Shown: piece by piece, positions 1-12,100 of the stretch
Layout of the letters: every line of letters starts with the position of its first letter
Position numbering within the stretch: the stretch's first letter is position 1
Assembly: GCA_963855995.1 (NCBI GenBank)
Contig: OY979724.1
Coordinates: forward strand, 9,562,532 to 9,626,531
DNA length: 64,000 nucleotides
Direction of reading: 5' to 3'
Source: Muricea muricata
Taxonomy: Eukaryota; Cnidaria; Anthozoa; Malacalcyonacea; Plexauridae
Translations under genes and position numbers: made by a program
Notes under the pieces: model-generated
The model's input: the letters and a program-made list of their open reading frames with translations, nothing else
Database searches by the model: none
What the model was told of the DNA's origin: nothing

Positions 1-191
1 TTGTATCAACTATGCAACGTGCAGACCAACGTGTTTATATTATAAGTGCTCTTTAGCATTTTTTTTTACAAAATATTAAACACTGTAGTTCATTGTCGTA
101 ACAAAAGGTAAGACAGCTTACATTGTATACAAAATATTAATTAACTTGTCAACAGTTTTAAACTTTCATCCCTTTTCAATCCTAGTAGCAC

Positions 192-3100
192 ATGGAAAAG
201 ATGATTTGGTTTTGTATTGTCGAGCTTCTCGTGGTTTTTGTTTCATGGGCGAGTAGTTCCATCGATATCAACAGTAAGTTTATATTGCGTAAATTTTAAT
301 TAACTGTAAAAACGCCCGTTGCTTGTGCAGTTGTGTTAAAACTTTTAGATGTAGATTTTACTTTGTTATAATTTAGTAGTTACTGTTCAGCCAGTCTTAT
401 TTCAAACTTCCAATAAATTGCAAGCGAATTTTATGTTCCTCGTTTTCAATGAAAAGGCGATACATGAAGTGTTACATAATTTAAGTTCTAGTTCACACGC
501 GCTGCAGTTATAAAGTATGACTGACTTGATTTTTGTAAATACTCGAATTGAAATTAACTACAGTAAGAAATGTAGTCGTGCACACTCCAGCAAGAGCCGG
601 GCGTAATTTGATCGTACTGTGCATAGCTGCACGGACGACAATGTTTTGTCAGTATGTGGTAAACATTTTGCCGAATTCTAAACATTATACCACATTTCTA
701 CCAATAAAAATACAGTTACAATCTACAGAAAAAAATAAGCTACGTATGTATATCAGATGGAGAAATAACAGTGAAATAATTCAATACTATCAGACAATTA
801 AGAGTTCATCTTTGGCTTGGCTAAATTTTGGTTTCCATATTGATTTCTTGAAAAGTACTTTTCATGAAATTAATAATAAGAAGTCCTCACGTCAGATACC
901 ATAAATGTATTGTCAAAAACATGGCCATATTGATAAGTGTTTCGTAAGGCTAGCCTTCTTGGAATGCAACTCTTGTTTCTGAAATTCCAAACATAAGGGG
1001 ACATTGATATTATTGTCATGCAAAATTAATGTAACTTTTAGGCGAGGCAAACTTTCATTCACTATACTGTATGTAAACATAGTATCCGTCTCATTGTAGC
1101 TTGTTGTGTGAGGCTTTACAAATTCTTTGTGATGTACTATCAGTTTCAAAAGTTCTTAGTATATCTACGACTTATAGATAATTGGCTGTTTTGTAACAGA
1201 AATGGGGGGGGGGGGGGGGGGGGCACAGGAGTTCAATTTTTTGATAATTTTAAGCTTCAGGACTGCATGTCTACCCCAATATAGTTTTGGAAATAATTGT
1301 AGTTATTTACTCCAGGCTAGATAGCTATTAGATAGAAGTTAATTTTTTGTAGAGTTCAGTACGTGCTAAATGGCATAAGCAATGGGAACCACTTCAAAGT
1401 ACATTTCCTACTTGAGACAAAATCAAAAGATGTGTGATGACAGCTGGTGTTATTATAGAATTAGGCATTTCCCAATTTAGAACTCTAAAGCACAGGGCCT
1501 TTTTTAACTATTTATGTGGGGGGGGGGCAAGGACCTCCCACCCCCTCCTTTGGCCCCCCCACTGATGGATTTTAGCCCCCCACTAAGTTGTCATGTTGTT
1601 ACTTTAGCACATAGCATGAAATAAAAATGTATGTACTGCTCTTGGCAGTGGGTGGGGACAGTTAAATTTCTCACCATTTAAATTAATAATAACCGAATAA
1701 TACAGTTTATTCAGGTCAGTGGTCTACTTTATATCTGTGTAAAACGACATACATCTACATCAATCAGTTCATAACGCAGGCGCATTGCAATTGACCTAGT
1801 CGAAGAGCCTATGATTGAAGTTTAACTTCAACAAATAAGATAAAATGTTCAATCCATTCATACTGTCATTCTAAGACATTACACATCATATAAAATCTCT
1901 TAGCCTTAGCCTAAGTCCCAATTTACTATCATTGTATAAGTTGAAAGAGTTCATATTTTGTATAGATTGAGATTTAAGCATGTTTTGCTTACACAAAAAA
2001 ACAGTGCGTTGATGAGCAAAAATGTTAACTAATAATAACTGATCGTAACATTTTAAAAATATTTTTCATTCAATAATAAATATAGAAACTATGTCAGCAT
2101 ATCCCACAATTTTCTGGTCCCTTCGGTCATAACCAAAAGGTCCCTTATGTACACACACCCCCACGGGCAATTTCTTAAAAAAGGCCCTGCTAAAGCATCT
2201 CATTCTATGGGTTGTTTAAACTTTAAAGGGACTAAATGAAGTGATTTTTAGAAACTTTGAAAGTTGAAATTATGAGGGGTATAATTATCTCACGAAAAGC
2301 CACTAAGGTTGTTTCATAGGCAGCCCAATTCAGTGTGTAGTTTCATATAGAGATCAGTGCTTTGCTTCATACATTATTATAATAATGTATGAAGTGTGTG
2401 CGCACTGATCTCTATATGAAACTACACACTGAATTGGGTTGCCTATGGTTGTTCTTGCACAATTTGTGCTGTGTCTCATCATGGCTTAAGCAGTGGGACA
2501 ATGAATGCATTTCTTTACAAAAGCTTCTTAAATCTGATTTGACCACCTCTCTGGTTCCAAATGTTGCAGTTATTTAAAGCAGGGGGGGGTATCCAAGCCA
2601 TTCTAACAGGATCTGGTAAAAATATTACCACATCTGGTCTTGCTCATGACTTGTCCTCCCCTTCAAACAATCCATGCATGCTTTGCGGTCTTGATTAGGA
2701 ACAGGTTCATTTGTGCTCAACATGTAAGTTTATGCTATTTCTCTTTAAGACTGAGATTTTCCCACCACCACAGCAGAATAACTTACCATAAACTTCTCCT
2801 TGGCTATAAATTGGTTTGCCAACCAAGCCCATGCTTAGCCTGCAGGAGTCTGGGCTTACTCTGGATGTAAACACCAACAAAGCATGCCAATTTTAAAACT
2901 ACTTTTGGCACATGAGAAGTATTTTGCATCTTGAACAAGTCTATTTTTGATTGGTCAAATGACAACAAGGGAGAAGGGTGGAGGTTGTAAATTATTAAAA
3001 GATTTTTTTTGTTTCTAAGCAAGGTGCTTGAGGCCTTCAGGATACTAAATCCAGGAAACCTAACCCCCCCCCCCCCCTCCCCTAGGTGCTCAGCCATAGC

Positions 3101-6100
3101 ACATCCACGTTAAATCATACTCTGCTGTCCCTTATGTGGAAAATGGCCTGCCCAGAAGCATGAGAACAAAATAGCGAATGTGAACATCTTCAAATAGATG
3201 CCTCCCTCGAATAAACGCTGCCAAAAAAAGCGTAGAGCGCTAGTGCACTTTTTTGCGTCGATGTGCTTTTATTCAGAGCAATAATAATTTCTGAGCAGGT
3301 AAACTTCATGGTTACGTTTTAAAATTAAAAAAAAAATAAATCCAATCACAGTTGATGTTACAAAAATCACAAAGTCAATATAAGTAAACGCGGTCTCCCA
3401 ATGGAAAAAGCTACTAAATGCTGCCTTGTTTGTTCAAGGTAATTATAAAACAGTGTTTAAAAATTGATCTAAAAATTCGAATCACTTCTCAAAACACTCA
3501 ATACATTCTCAACCTTCGCGCTGTCCATTTGAATCCACTTTCGAGATTCAATTCGATATGGTTGGTTTCTCCTCTTTTGCCTTGGCAACTGTTTCTTTGG
3601 TGTTTTTAAACGTTGTCACAAAAACATCGTCTTCAACAAATGGTATGCTTCATTTTTAGTATTTTTACCGCTTTTTTCTCGCCAATTGTAGAGCACCGTG
3701 TTGGTATGTTTTCTGTGGAAAGGTTTTGTACATTGACTTATAAATGCCGTTCATTTTAACATTTCTGGAATTTTTTCAAACGGCACATCGAATTTCAGGT
3801 TTTCTAAGATATAGTATTATAAACAGGGGAATGGACTGGATAATGCGAGCTAAAGCGCTGTAATGTTGATGACGCGACATCCATGAAGCGGCCAGTTACG
3901 CTTTGCTTTGGAACCCTGTAACTTCTCTTTACAAATGTTCCAGTACTTTGTATTTACGTATTTTAAACAAGAACAGCAATGCCTTAGTATGGAACTATCG
4001 CTTTTAAAAGCAAAATCAGCCTACGCTGAATTTGTGCCTTTTAGTTGAGTGCCGAGAAGTTTCGCCACCGATGTTGTTAAAAACGTTTTACGAAAGCATT
4101 TAATTGTGATTTTCGGCCTGTTTTTTAGATGTTGTGAACATCGAATATTAATTGTGGACCGAAATATGTTTTATGATTTACTTTATTAAATATTCGTTCA
4201 CAAGATTTAAAAGATACCGATTAAAAAGTGCGGAAAAGTTACACAAACAGTGCAATTTTTGTAGCTGTAGATAAGAGCGGTAATTAGTTTTACTGATCTC
4301 TTTTTTATTAAATTTTAATTACATTTGAATGAGAAAGTACATATTATTATGATGGCTGTTCACATAGTTCTCAGATACAATCTTCGTGTAATTATGTTGC
4401 AATTGCGTCCTTTAATGTCTTTTCAATAAAAGAGCTGATATTATCATGATGGCTGTTTAAATAGTTCTTAAATACAATCTTTGTATAATTACATTGCAAT
4501 TGTCTTCTTTACTTCGTTTTAATAAGAAATTAATATTACAGAGATGGCTGTTTAAACAGATCTTAAATACAGTTTTCGTATTATTACATCAGTGGAGAAA
4601 TGTTACCAAACCTTGAACCCAGGGCATTTTTTGTAAATGTTACACCGCTCAGGGACTGGTCATAGTTCAGGGGGAGGTGGGGAGCTGGAAAGAGTGGGGA
4701 CTCGGCCCCTGGGTCGCATATTTTAACTAGTGAAAAGGGGTGTCTATAAAATATTAGACAGTTTATAGAGGGGTACCCTCCTGTTTCTGCATAGCAAATT
4801 CTTTTATGCATGCCTTCTGAGATTTTGTTTGAAAAATTGCACAAAAATCTATGCTTAGAATGTTAGACAAAATTGATTGCAAAATATAAATTAAAACGTA
4901 TATAAAGTCATATTTATCATCTCCCCACCTCTCCTACTAAATTATGACCACTCCCTTACAGGGTAGAGTTTCCGGGCCCGGCTGTGAAGTTGATTTTGTA
5001 AGGCGATCAATTAAAAAGTTAGTATAAGCAGGGCCGCCGAAAAGGGGGGCAACTTGCCCCGGGCCCCCAACCTCTTAGGAGCCCCAGTTTCAGAATTAGC
5101 CTAATATTGAGAAAGATCTCATCAAAATCGGGGCGAGTGTAAAGGGCCCCGTTTAGAGAACTGTCCACCTGCTATTAGTCTTCGTTTGAAAATAATGACG
5201 TCGCAGAGATACGTTGTACTCAGGCTTTCATACGATTTGGTAGAGGAAGAAACTACAAACTATGACTTTATCAATATTTCCCCGACGCAATATAGTACAT
5301 TAAGGCAAGAGTTTGTCCGAGTCATGTCCGCAACGGTGGTTTGTGGTGAGTGGCGTTTTCGTTAATCGCTAAAACTATTTGCTTACTCATGCATGTAAGC
5401 TATGAGGAATAATGATCTAATTATACTAATATAATAAACCTATAACAAACGTATACTATGATATATTCTCTGAATATATGATATTACATGATTAACAGTC
5501 ATGTAACACTTGTCATTTCTTACTTACAGAGTGCAGGGGACCACTTGGTTTGGCGAATGGTGATATTAAAGACAGTCAGCTATCAGCGTCTTCCCACAAG
5601 CCGTACATGTGGATTTCCCGCTTGCGCCGCACTTACCATCTGAAAGCGAAAGAAGGTCGATTAAACAACAAGCTGGCATGGTGCGGACTCAACCCGTACA
5701 GAAATCGTCGTTCCGTCTCGTATTTCCAGGTTGTTTTGACGTTTGTTATTAAAGGTCACCCTGTCTCCTCTTGAGCGATGTTGTTTTACTCGCTTTTTAC
5801 GCCTTTTTAGTTGGCTGAGTATAATATTTTAGTGAGTACTAGGCGGAACTGCGCGAGGCGGGCGAACGCAAGTTAAATCCGAGAATCAAAAATACCCGCC
5901 TGCTACGTACTAAAATAACTCACTAACCAAAAAAGCCACTGCGGAAAAGTGATGTTATTTTGCAACGACAAAAATCTGGAGACCAAAGTTGAAGTTATTT
6001 TTTACAGTAAAGGGACATTGCATGGCAATATATTTTCTTTTCGTAATATATTATCTTCTTTTTTTCATAATACAGGGTGTCCCAAAAAAGAAGTCCCTTT

Positions 6101-9100
6101 AGAAATCACTCTATTGTTATTAAATGTTGATTATTATGCCTCTGGGGATTTAAACGAATTGTCTACATGAATGGCAGAAGTATTTTCGTTGTTATAATTT
6201 GACGTAATTATTGTGTTAAGGAAGACTGTTTTTGTCTGGGACACACTGTATATGAACCTTTAAACTATTTGCAGCTTTTGTTCATATGTCCTCATTACAA
6301 TGCTCATCTTAATTCGGTCTTCTTCCCCCACCCCCTGGCTACGCGGCAATTATCTGATGGGATCGTATGATTTCGCCACTCTTTGGCTAACCGCTCTTTC
6401 CTATTTAGGTTGATTTCGGAGAAGTCGTTTACATAACTGGTCTGGCCACGCAGGGATTTCGCAATTTGAATGATTTCTACGTCAGCTCTTATAAACTTGC
6501 CTTCAGTTCGGATGGCGTAGATTACAACTCGACTAATAAGGTATGAACAAATTCATCTTCAGGTTTGCGAAGACTCACACAGGCCAGTTACTGTATGTGG
6601 GCTCTTCTACTCATCAGGTTGGAAATATTTTGTGTTAAGCTATGCAGGAAGTGCATCGCTAAAACCTATCGTGTAGACTAAGTAATCACATGTTTATGTC
6701 AGGTTTGGCAAGGAAACTCGAACGCGAACTCCATAAAGAGGAATAATTTTGATAGGATAATCCAGGCAAGATATCTTCGTATTTATCCTCAAGAGTACAG
6801 GACTTATCGATGTCTTCGGGTGGAAGTATTTGGCTGTCGTTTTAGTGATGGTAAGTTAGCTTATCTAATTGTAAAAAGGATTGTTATTTTTGCAATTGCC
6901 AGGAACTTCGCCAGTAGCCATTTGCGACAAGTCTGCTGACATCTTCTGCGACAGACTTGTTGTCAACAAGCCGATATCAAGACGTTCCTATCGCTTGCGA
7001 CAAGTTTATTGTTGACGAGAGGTCTGTCAACAAATCTGTGGCAAGTCGATTGAATGTCATAGCGTGTTGCACACATGCTTGCTGCAAGTCGTATCCTAGT
7101 CTGGGAAGAACGGGTGGCGCAAGCGGTTGGCGCGTTGTGTCTCTCATCGTTGTGAAACCAAGTGTGGTGTACATTTAGTATTCCATGTGAGTCGAGTTCC
7201 CGTCGTTGATCTCTCCTGTGCTTCGAAGGTTTTTGTCCGGGTATTCCGCTCCCCCCCCCCTGCACCCCGCAAAAAATCACCACATTGTAGGTAACATTTG
7301 TGAGAAAATGTGATGAGTGTAATTGGTAAATGTTTGAGAAAATTGTTAATTAGGGTTCGCCTCGCGATTTTCCTCTCAAGAAATGTGTGACTGTTTACCT
7401 TGAATAAATACTTTGAATATAAATCTAATAATCATGTTTTGGCTCGTTAAAGAATCTGATTTCGTTCTCCTTTAAAAAAAAGCTAGGGATTCTCTTTCAA
7501 TTTCATTTTAGCCAAGATCAAACTTTATTAGCTTTCAAGCAATTACTGACAATGAAGAATTCTGTTTACAGCTACAGCGCAGACAAGTTCAGCGTCCACG
7601 ACGACAAAAGTTAATCCAACGACAACAGTACGTGCCTTAACAACAGTGCTTTCCACAGCAACTGTACATGGCTTGCCAGAAGTGGTCGCGACGCCAAGCT
7701 TGCCTTCTTCACCAACTATACCATCCTCATCAACCACGTCCCTTTCTACGTTAACTGTGTCAACGACCACGACAAGTCCTACAAGTTCGCCAGCAACTCT
7801 TCCAGATATTCAAGGTATAGTAAGGTCTTTAAATCGAGGATAAAGACTGTGTCACATGAGGCACTTTTCTTGCAAATCGCGATGCAATTGTGCATAGTAT
7901 AATATAATCCACAGACTTGATGCAAGTTATGCATTTTACCAGCTCGATGCAAACTTGTCATCAAGTTGCGTCCAGCCTGTCAAAATCAAACTTGATGCAA
8001 CTCGATGTTTGCAGAATTGCTGCTCGTTGTTGGAACAACTTGTATCAGGCTTGTAAATGAAAAGTCATCAAGATTCTACTTGCTTCAAGCCTCTGTTGAC
8101 AACTTGCAGTAGACTTGTTATCATCAAACCGAAGAAAGGGATGTGAACGCATCCTGATACCGGTTTGATGACAGCAAGGCAATTACTAAGTCTGCAGCAG
8201 AATAAGAAAATTTTGAAGGCTAATTTTAGTTAAAGTGTTTGACACTAAATTTTTTATCCCCTTGTTATAATTTGTATAACAACCTCTTTTGCAGTTTTTC
8301 ACTTCTTGTGCTATAACTTAAGATGTTGTCTGAAGTTTTATTGCAAACAACGTGACGTATCACAATGCATAATGAGCTCTTGTTTAACCTTATTATATCG
8401 GTTCAGTCCGATACAGCTCACTTTCGGTTATTTGAACTACCTAATAGCTGTTATATTATGAATTTTTGGAAAAACCTTTATGCACTATGATCTCCCTACA
8501 AAAAACCCCTTCATCGCAATATTTTGGTGGTAATATGAAGCTTCGTCGCTAATTATTTAATGTGCGTCATCAGGTCCTTTATTGAGGGTGGTATGGGGAG
8601 GGGGTGGGTGGATCACGTTTTGCTGCAGGAAAAAGGGAGTTTTAAAATTTACTCCGAGGACATGGAAGACTATATGTTTGAAGTGTAACACTAGTCGTAA
8701 CTTACGTTTCAAACTAACTTGTTGTTTTTAATAGTCTCCTGTCCATGTACTGTGTGTGTGTGTGTTATTATAATTGTGTGTATTATTGTGTAAAGAGCCC
8801 ACAGTAATTGGTTTACACTGCTGTGTAAGTTAGTATAAGCAAGGCCGCCGAAAAGGGGGGCAACTTGCCCCCGGCCCCCAACCTCGTACGAGCCCCAGTT
8901 TCAGAATTAGTCTAATATTGAGAAAGATCTCATCAAAATCGGGGCGAGTGTAAGGCATAAAGGGCCCCGTTTAGAGAACTGTCCACCTGCTATTAGTCTT
9001 CGTTTGAAAATAATAACGTCGCAGAGATACGTTGTACTCAGGCTTTCATACGATTTGGTAGAGGAAGAAACTACAAACTATGACTTTATCAATATTTCCA

Positions 9101-12100
9101 CGACGCAATATAGAGTACATTAAGGCAAGAGTTTGTCCGAGTCATGTCCGCAACGGTGGTTTGTGGTGAGTGGCGTTTTCGTTAATCGCTAAAACTATTT
9201 GGAATGCTTACTCATGCATGTAAGCTATGAGGAATAATGATTTAATTATACTAATATAATGAATCTATAATAAACGTATACTATGATATATTCTCTGAAT
9301 ATATGATATTACATGATTAACAGTCATGTAACACTTGTCATTTCTTACTTACAGAGTGCAGGGGACCACTTGGTTTGGCGAATGGTGATATTAAAGACAG
9401 TCAGCTATCAGCGACTTCCTACAAGCCGTACATGTGGATTTCCCGCTTGCGCCGCACTTACAATCTGAAAGCGAAAGAAGGTCGATTAAACAACAAGCTG
9501 GCATGGTGCGGAGTCAACCCGTACAGAAATCGTCGTTCCGTCTCGTATTTCCAGGTTGTTTTGACGTTTGTTATTAAAGGTCACCCTGTCGCCTCACGAG
9601 CGATGTTGTTTTACTCGCTTTTTACGCCTTTTTGGTTGGCTGAGTATAATATTTTAGTGAGTACCTGGCGGAACTGCGCGAGGCGGGCGAACACAAGTTA
9701 AATCCGAGAATGAAAAATACCCGCCTGCTACGTACTAAAATAACTCACTAACCAAAAAAGCCACTGCGGAAAAGTGATGTTATTTTGCAACGACAAAAAT
9801 CTGGAGACCAAAGTTGAAGTTATTTTTTACAGTAAAGGGACATTGCATGGCAATATATTTTCTTTTCGTAATATATTATCTTCTTTTTTTCAATATACAG
9901 GGTGTCCCGAAAAAGAAGTCTCTTTAGAAATCACTCTTTTGTTATTAAATGTTGATTACTATGCCTCTGGGGATTTAAACGAATTGTCTACATGAATGGC
10001 AGAAGTATTTTCGTTGTTATAATTTGACGTAATTATTGTGTTAAGGAAGACTTTTGTCTGGGACACACTGTATATGAACCTTTAAACTATTTGCAGCTTT
10101 TGTTCATATGTCCTCATTACAATGCTCATCTTAATTCGGTCTTCTTCCCCCTCCCCCCGGCTACGCGGCAATTATCTGATGGGATCGTATGATTTCGCCA
10201 CTCTTTGGCTAACCGCTCTTTCCTATTTAGGTTGATTTCGGAGAAGTCGTTTACATAACTGGTGTGGCCACGCAGGGATTTCGCAATTTGAATGATTTCT
10301 ACGTCAGCTCTTATAAACTTGCCTTCAGTTCGGATGGCGTAGATTACAACTCGACTAATAAGGTATGAACAAATTCATCGTCAGGTTTGCGAAGACTCAC
10401 AGAGGCCAGTTACTGCATGTGGGCTCTTTTACTCATCAGGCTGGAAATATTTTGTGTTAAGCTATACAGGAAGTGCATCGCTAAAACCTATCGTGTAGAC
10501 TAAGTAATCACATGTTTATGTCAGGTTTGGCAAGGAAACTCGAACGCGAACTCCATAAAGAGGAATAATTTTGATAGGATAATCCAGGCAAGATATCTTC
10601 GTATTTATCCTCAAGTGTACAGGACTTATCGATGTCTTCGGGTGGAAGTTTTTGGCTGTCGTTTGAGTGATGGTAAGTTAGCTTATCTAAGTGTGAAAAG
10701 GATTGTTATTTTTGCAATTGCTAGGAACTTCGCCAGTAGCCATTTGCGAAAAAGTCTGCTGACATCTTCTGCGACAGACTTGTCAACAAGCCGATATCAA
10801 GACGTTCCTATAGCTTGCGACAAGTTTGTTGTTGACGAGAGGTCTGTCAACAAATCTGTCGCAAGTCGATTGAATGTCATAACGTGTTGCACACAGGCTT
10901 GCTGCAAGTCGTATCCTAGTCTTGGAAGAACGGGTGGCGCAAGCGGTTGGCGCGTTGTGTCTCTCATCGTTGTGAAACCAAGTGTGGTGTACACTTAGTA
11001 TTCCATGTGAGTCGAGTTCCCGTCGTTGATCTCTCCTGTGCTTCGAAGGTTTTTCACCGGGTATTCCGCCCCCCGCAAAAAAAATCACCACATTGTAGGT
11101 AACATTTGTGAGAAAATGTAATGAGTGTAATTGGTAAATGTTTGAGGAAATTGTTAATAAGGGTTCGCCTCGCGATTTTACTCTCAAGAAATGTGTGGCT
11201 GTTTACCTTGAATAAATACTTTGAATATAAATCTAATAATCATGTTTTGGCTCGTTAAAGAATCTGATTTCGTTCTCCTTTAAAAACAAGCAAGGAATTG
11301 TCTTCCAATTTGATTTCAGCCAAGATCAAGCTTTATTAGCTTTCAAGCAATTACTGACAATGAAGAATTCTGTTTACAGCTACAGCGCAGACAAGTTCAG
11401 CGTCCACGACGACAAAAGTTAATCCAACGACAACAGTACGTGCCTTAACAACAGTGCTTTCCACAGCAACTGTACATGGCTTGCCAGAAGTGGTCGCGAC
11501 GCCAAGCTTGCCTTCTTCACCAACTATACCATCCTCATCAACTACGTCCCTTTCTACGTTAACTGTGTCAACGACCACGACAAGTCCTACAAGTTCACCA
11601 ACAACTCTTCCAGATATTCAAGGTATAGTAAGGTCTTTAAATCGAGGATAAAGACTGTGTCACATGAGGCACTTTTCTTGCAAATCGCGATGCAATTGTG
11701 CATAGTATAATATACTCCGCAGACTTGATGCAAGTTATGCATTTTACCAGCTTGATGCAAGCTTGTCATCAAGTTACGTCCAGCCTGTCAAAATCAAACT
11801 TGGTGCAACTCGATGTTTGCAGAATTGCTGCCCGTTGTTGGAACAACTTGTATCAGGCTTGTAAATGAAAAGTCATCAAGATTCTACTTGCTTCAAGCCT
11901 CTGTTGACAACTTGCAGTAGACTTGTTATCATCAAACCGAAGAAAGGGATGTGAACGCATCCTGGTACTGGTTTGATGACAGCAAGGCAATTACTAAGTC
12001 TGCAGCAGAATTAGAAAATTTTGAAGGCTAATTTTAGTTAAAGTGTTTGATACTAAATTTTTTATCCCCTTGTTATAATTTGTATAACAACCTCTTTTGC

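Larger units (their letters stand above)
274..5529. other. Large first intron of the discoidin gene
   Basis: No convincing exon is seen here apart from the candidate at 5195-5345. It holds a 20-base poly-G run (1204-1223), a near-perfect palindrome (2315-2447), a C-rich run near 3064-3080 and a tandem repeat of about 96 bases (4340-4590). The open frames at 548-904 and 2389-2870 have no domain, no splice context and a composition like the surrounding intron. Confidence 0.55.

Noticed and set aside
548-904. Open frame of about 118 codons in the first discoidin intron
   Set aside because: No domain, a composition like the surrounding intron and no matching splice or promoter signals; the second half is mostly AT-rich filler.
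7543-7770. Minus-strand frames opposite the stalk exons (also 11351-11578 and 12818-13045)
   Set aside because: They are exact antisense shadows of the Thr/Ser-rich exons, and the Val-rich peptide is what that codon use produces on the other strand.
10783-11187. Minus-strand frame of 134 codons
   Set aside because: It lies in repetitive intron sequence of the duplicated unit, and the copy in unit A has a different frame structure.
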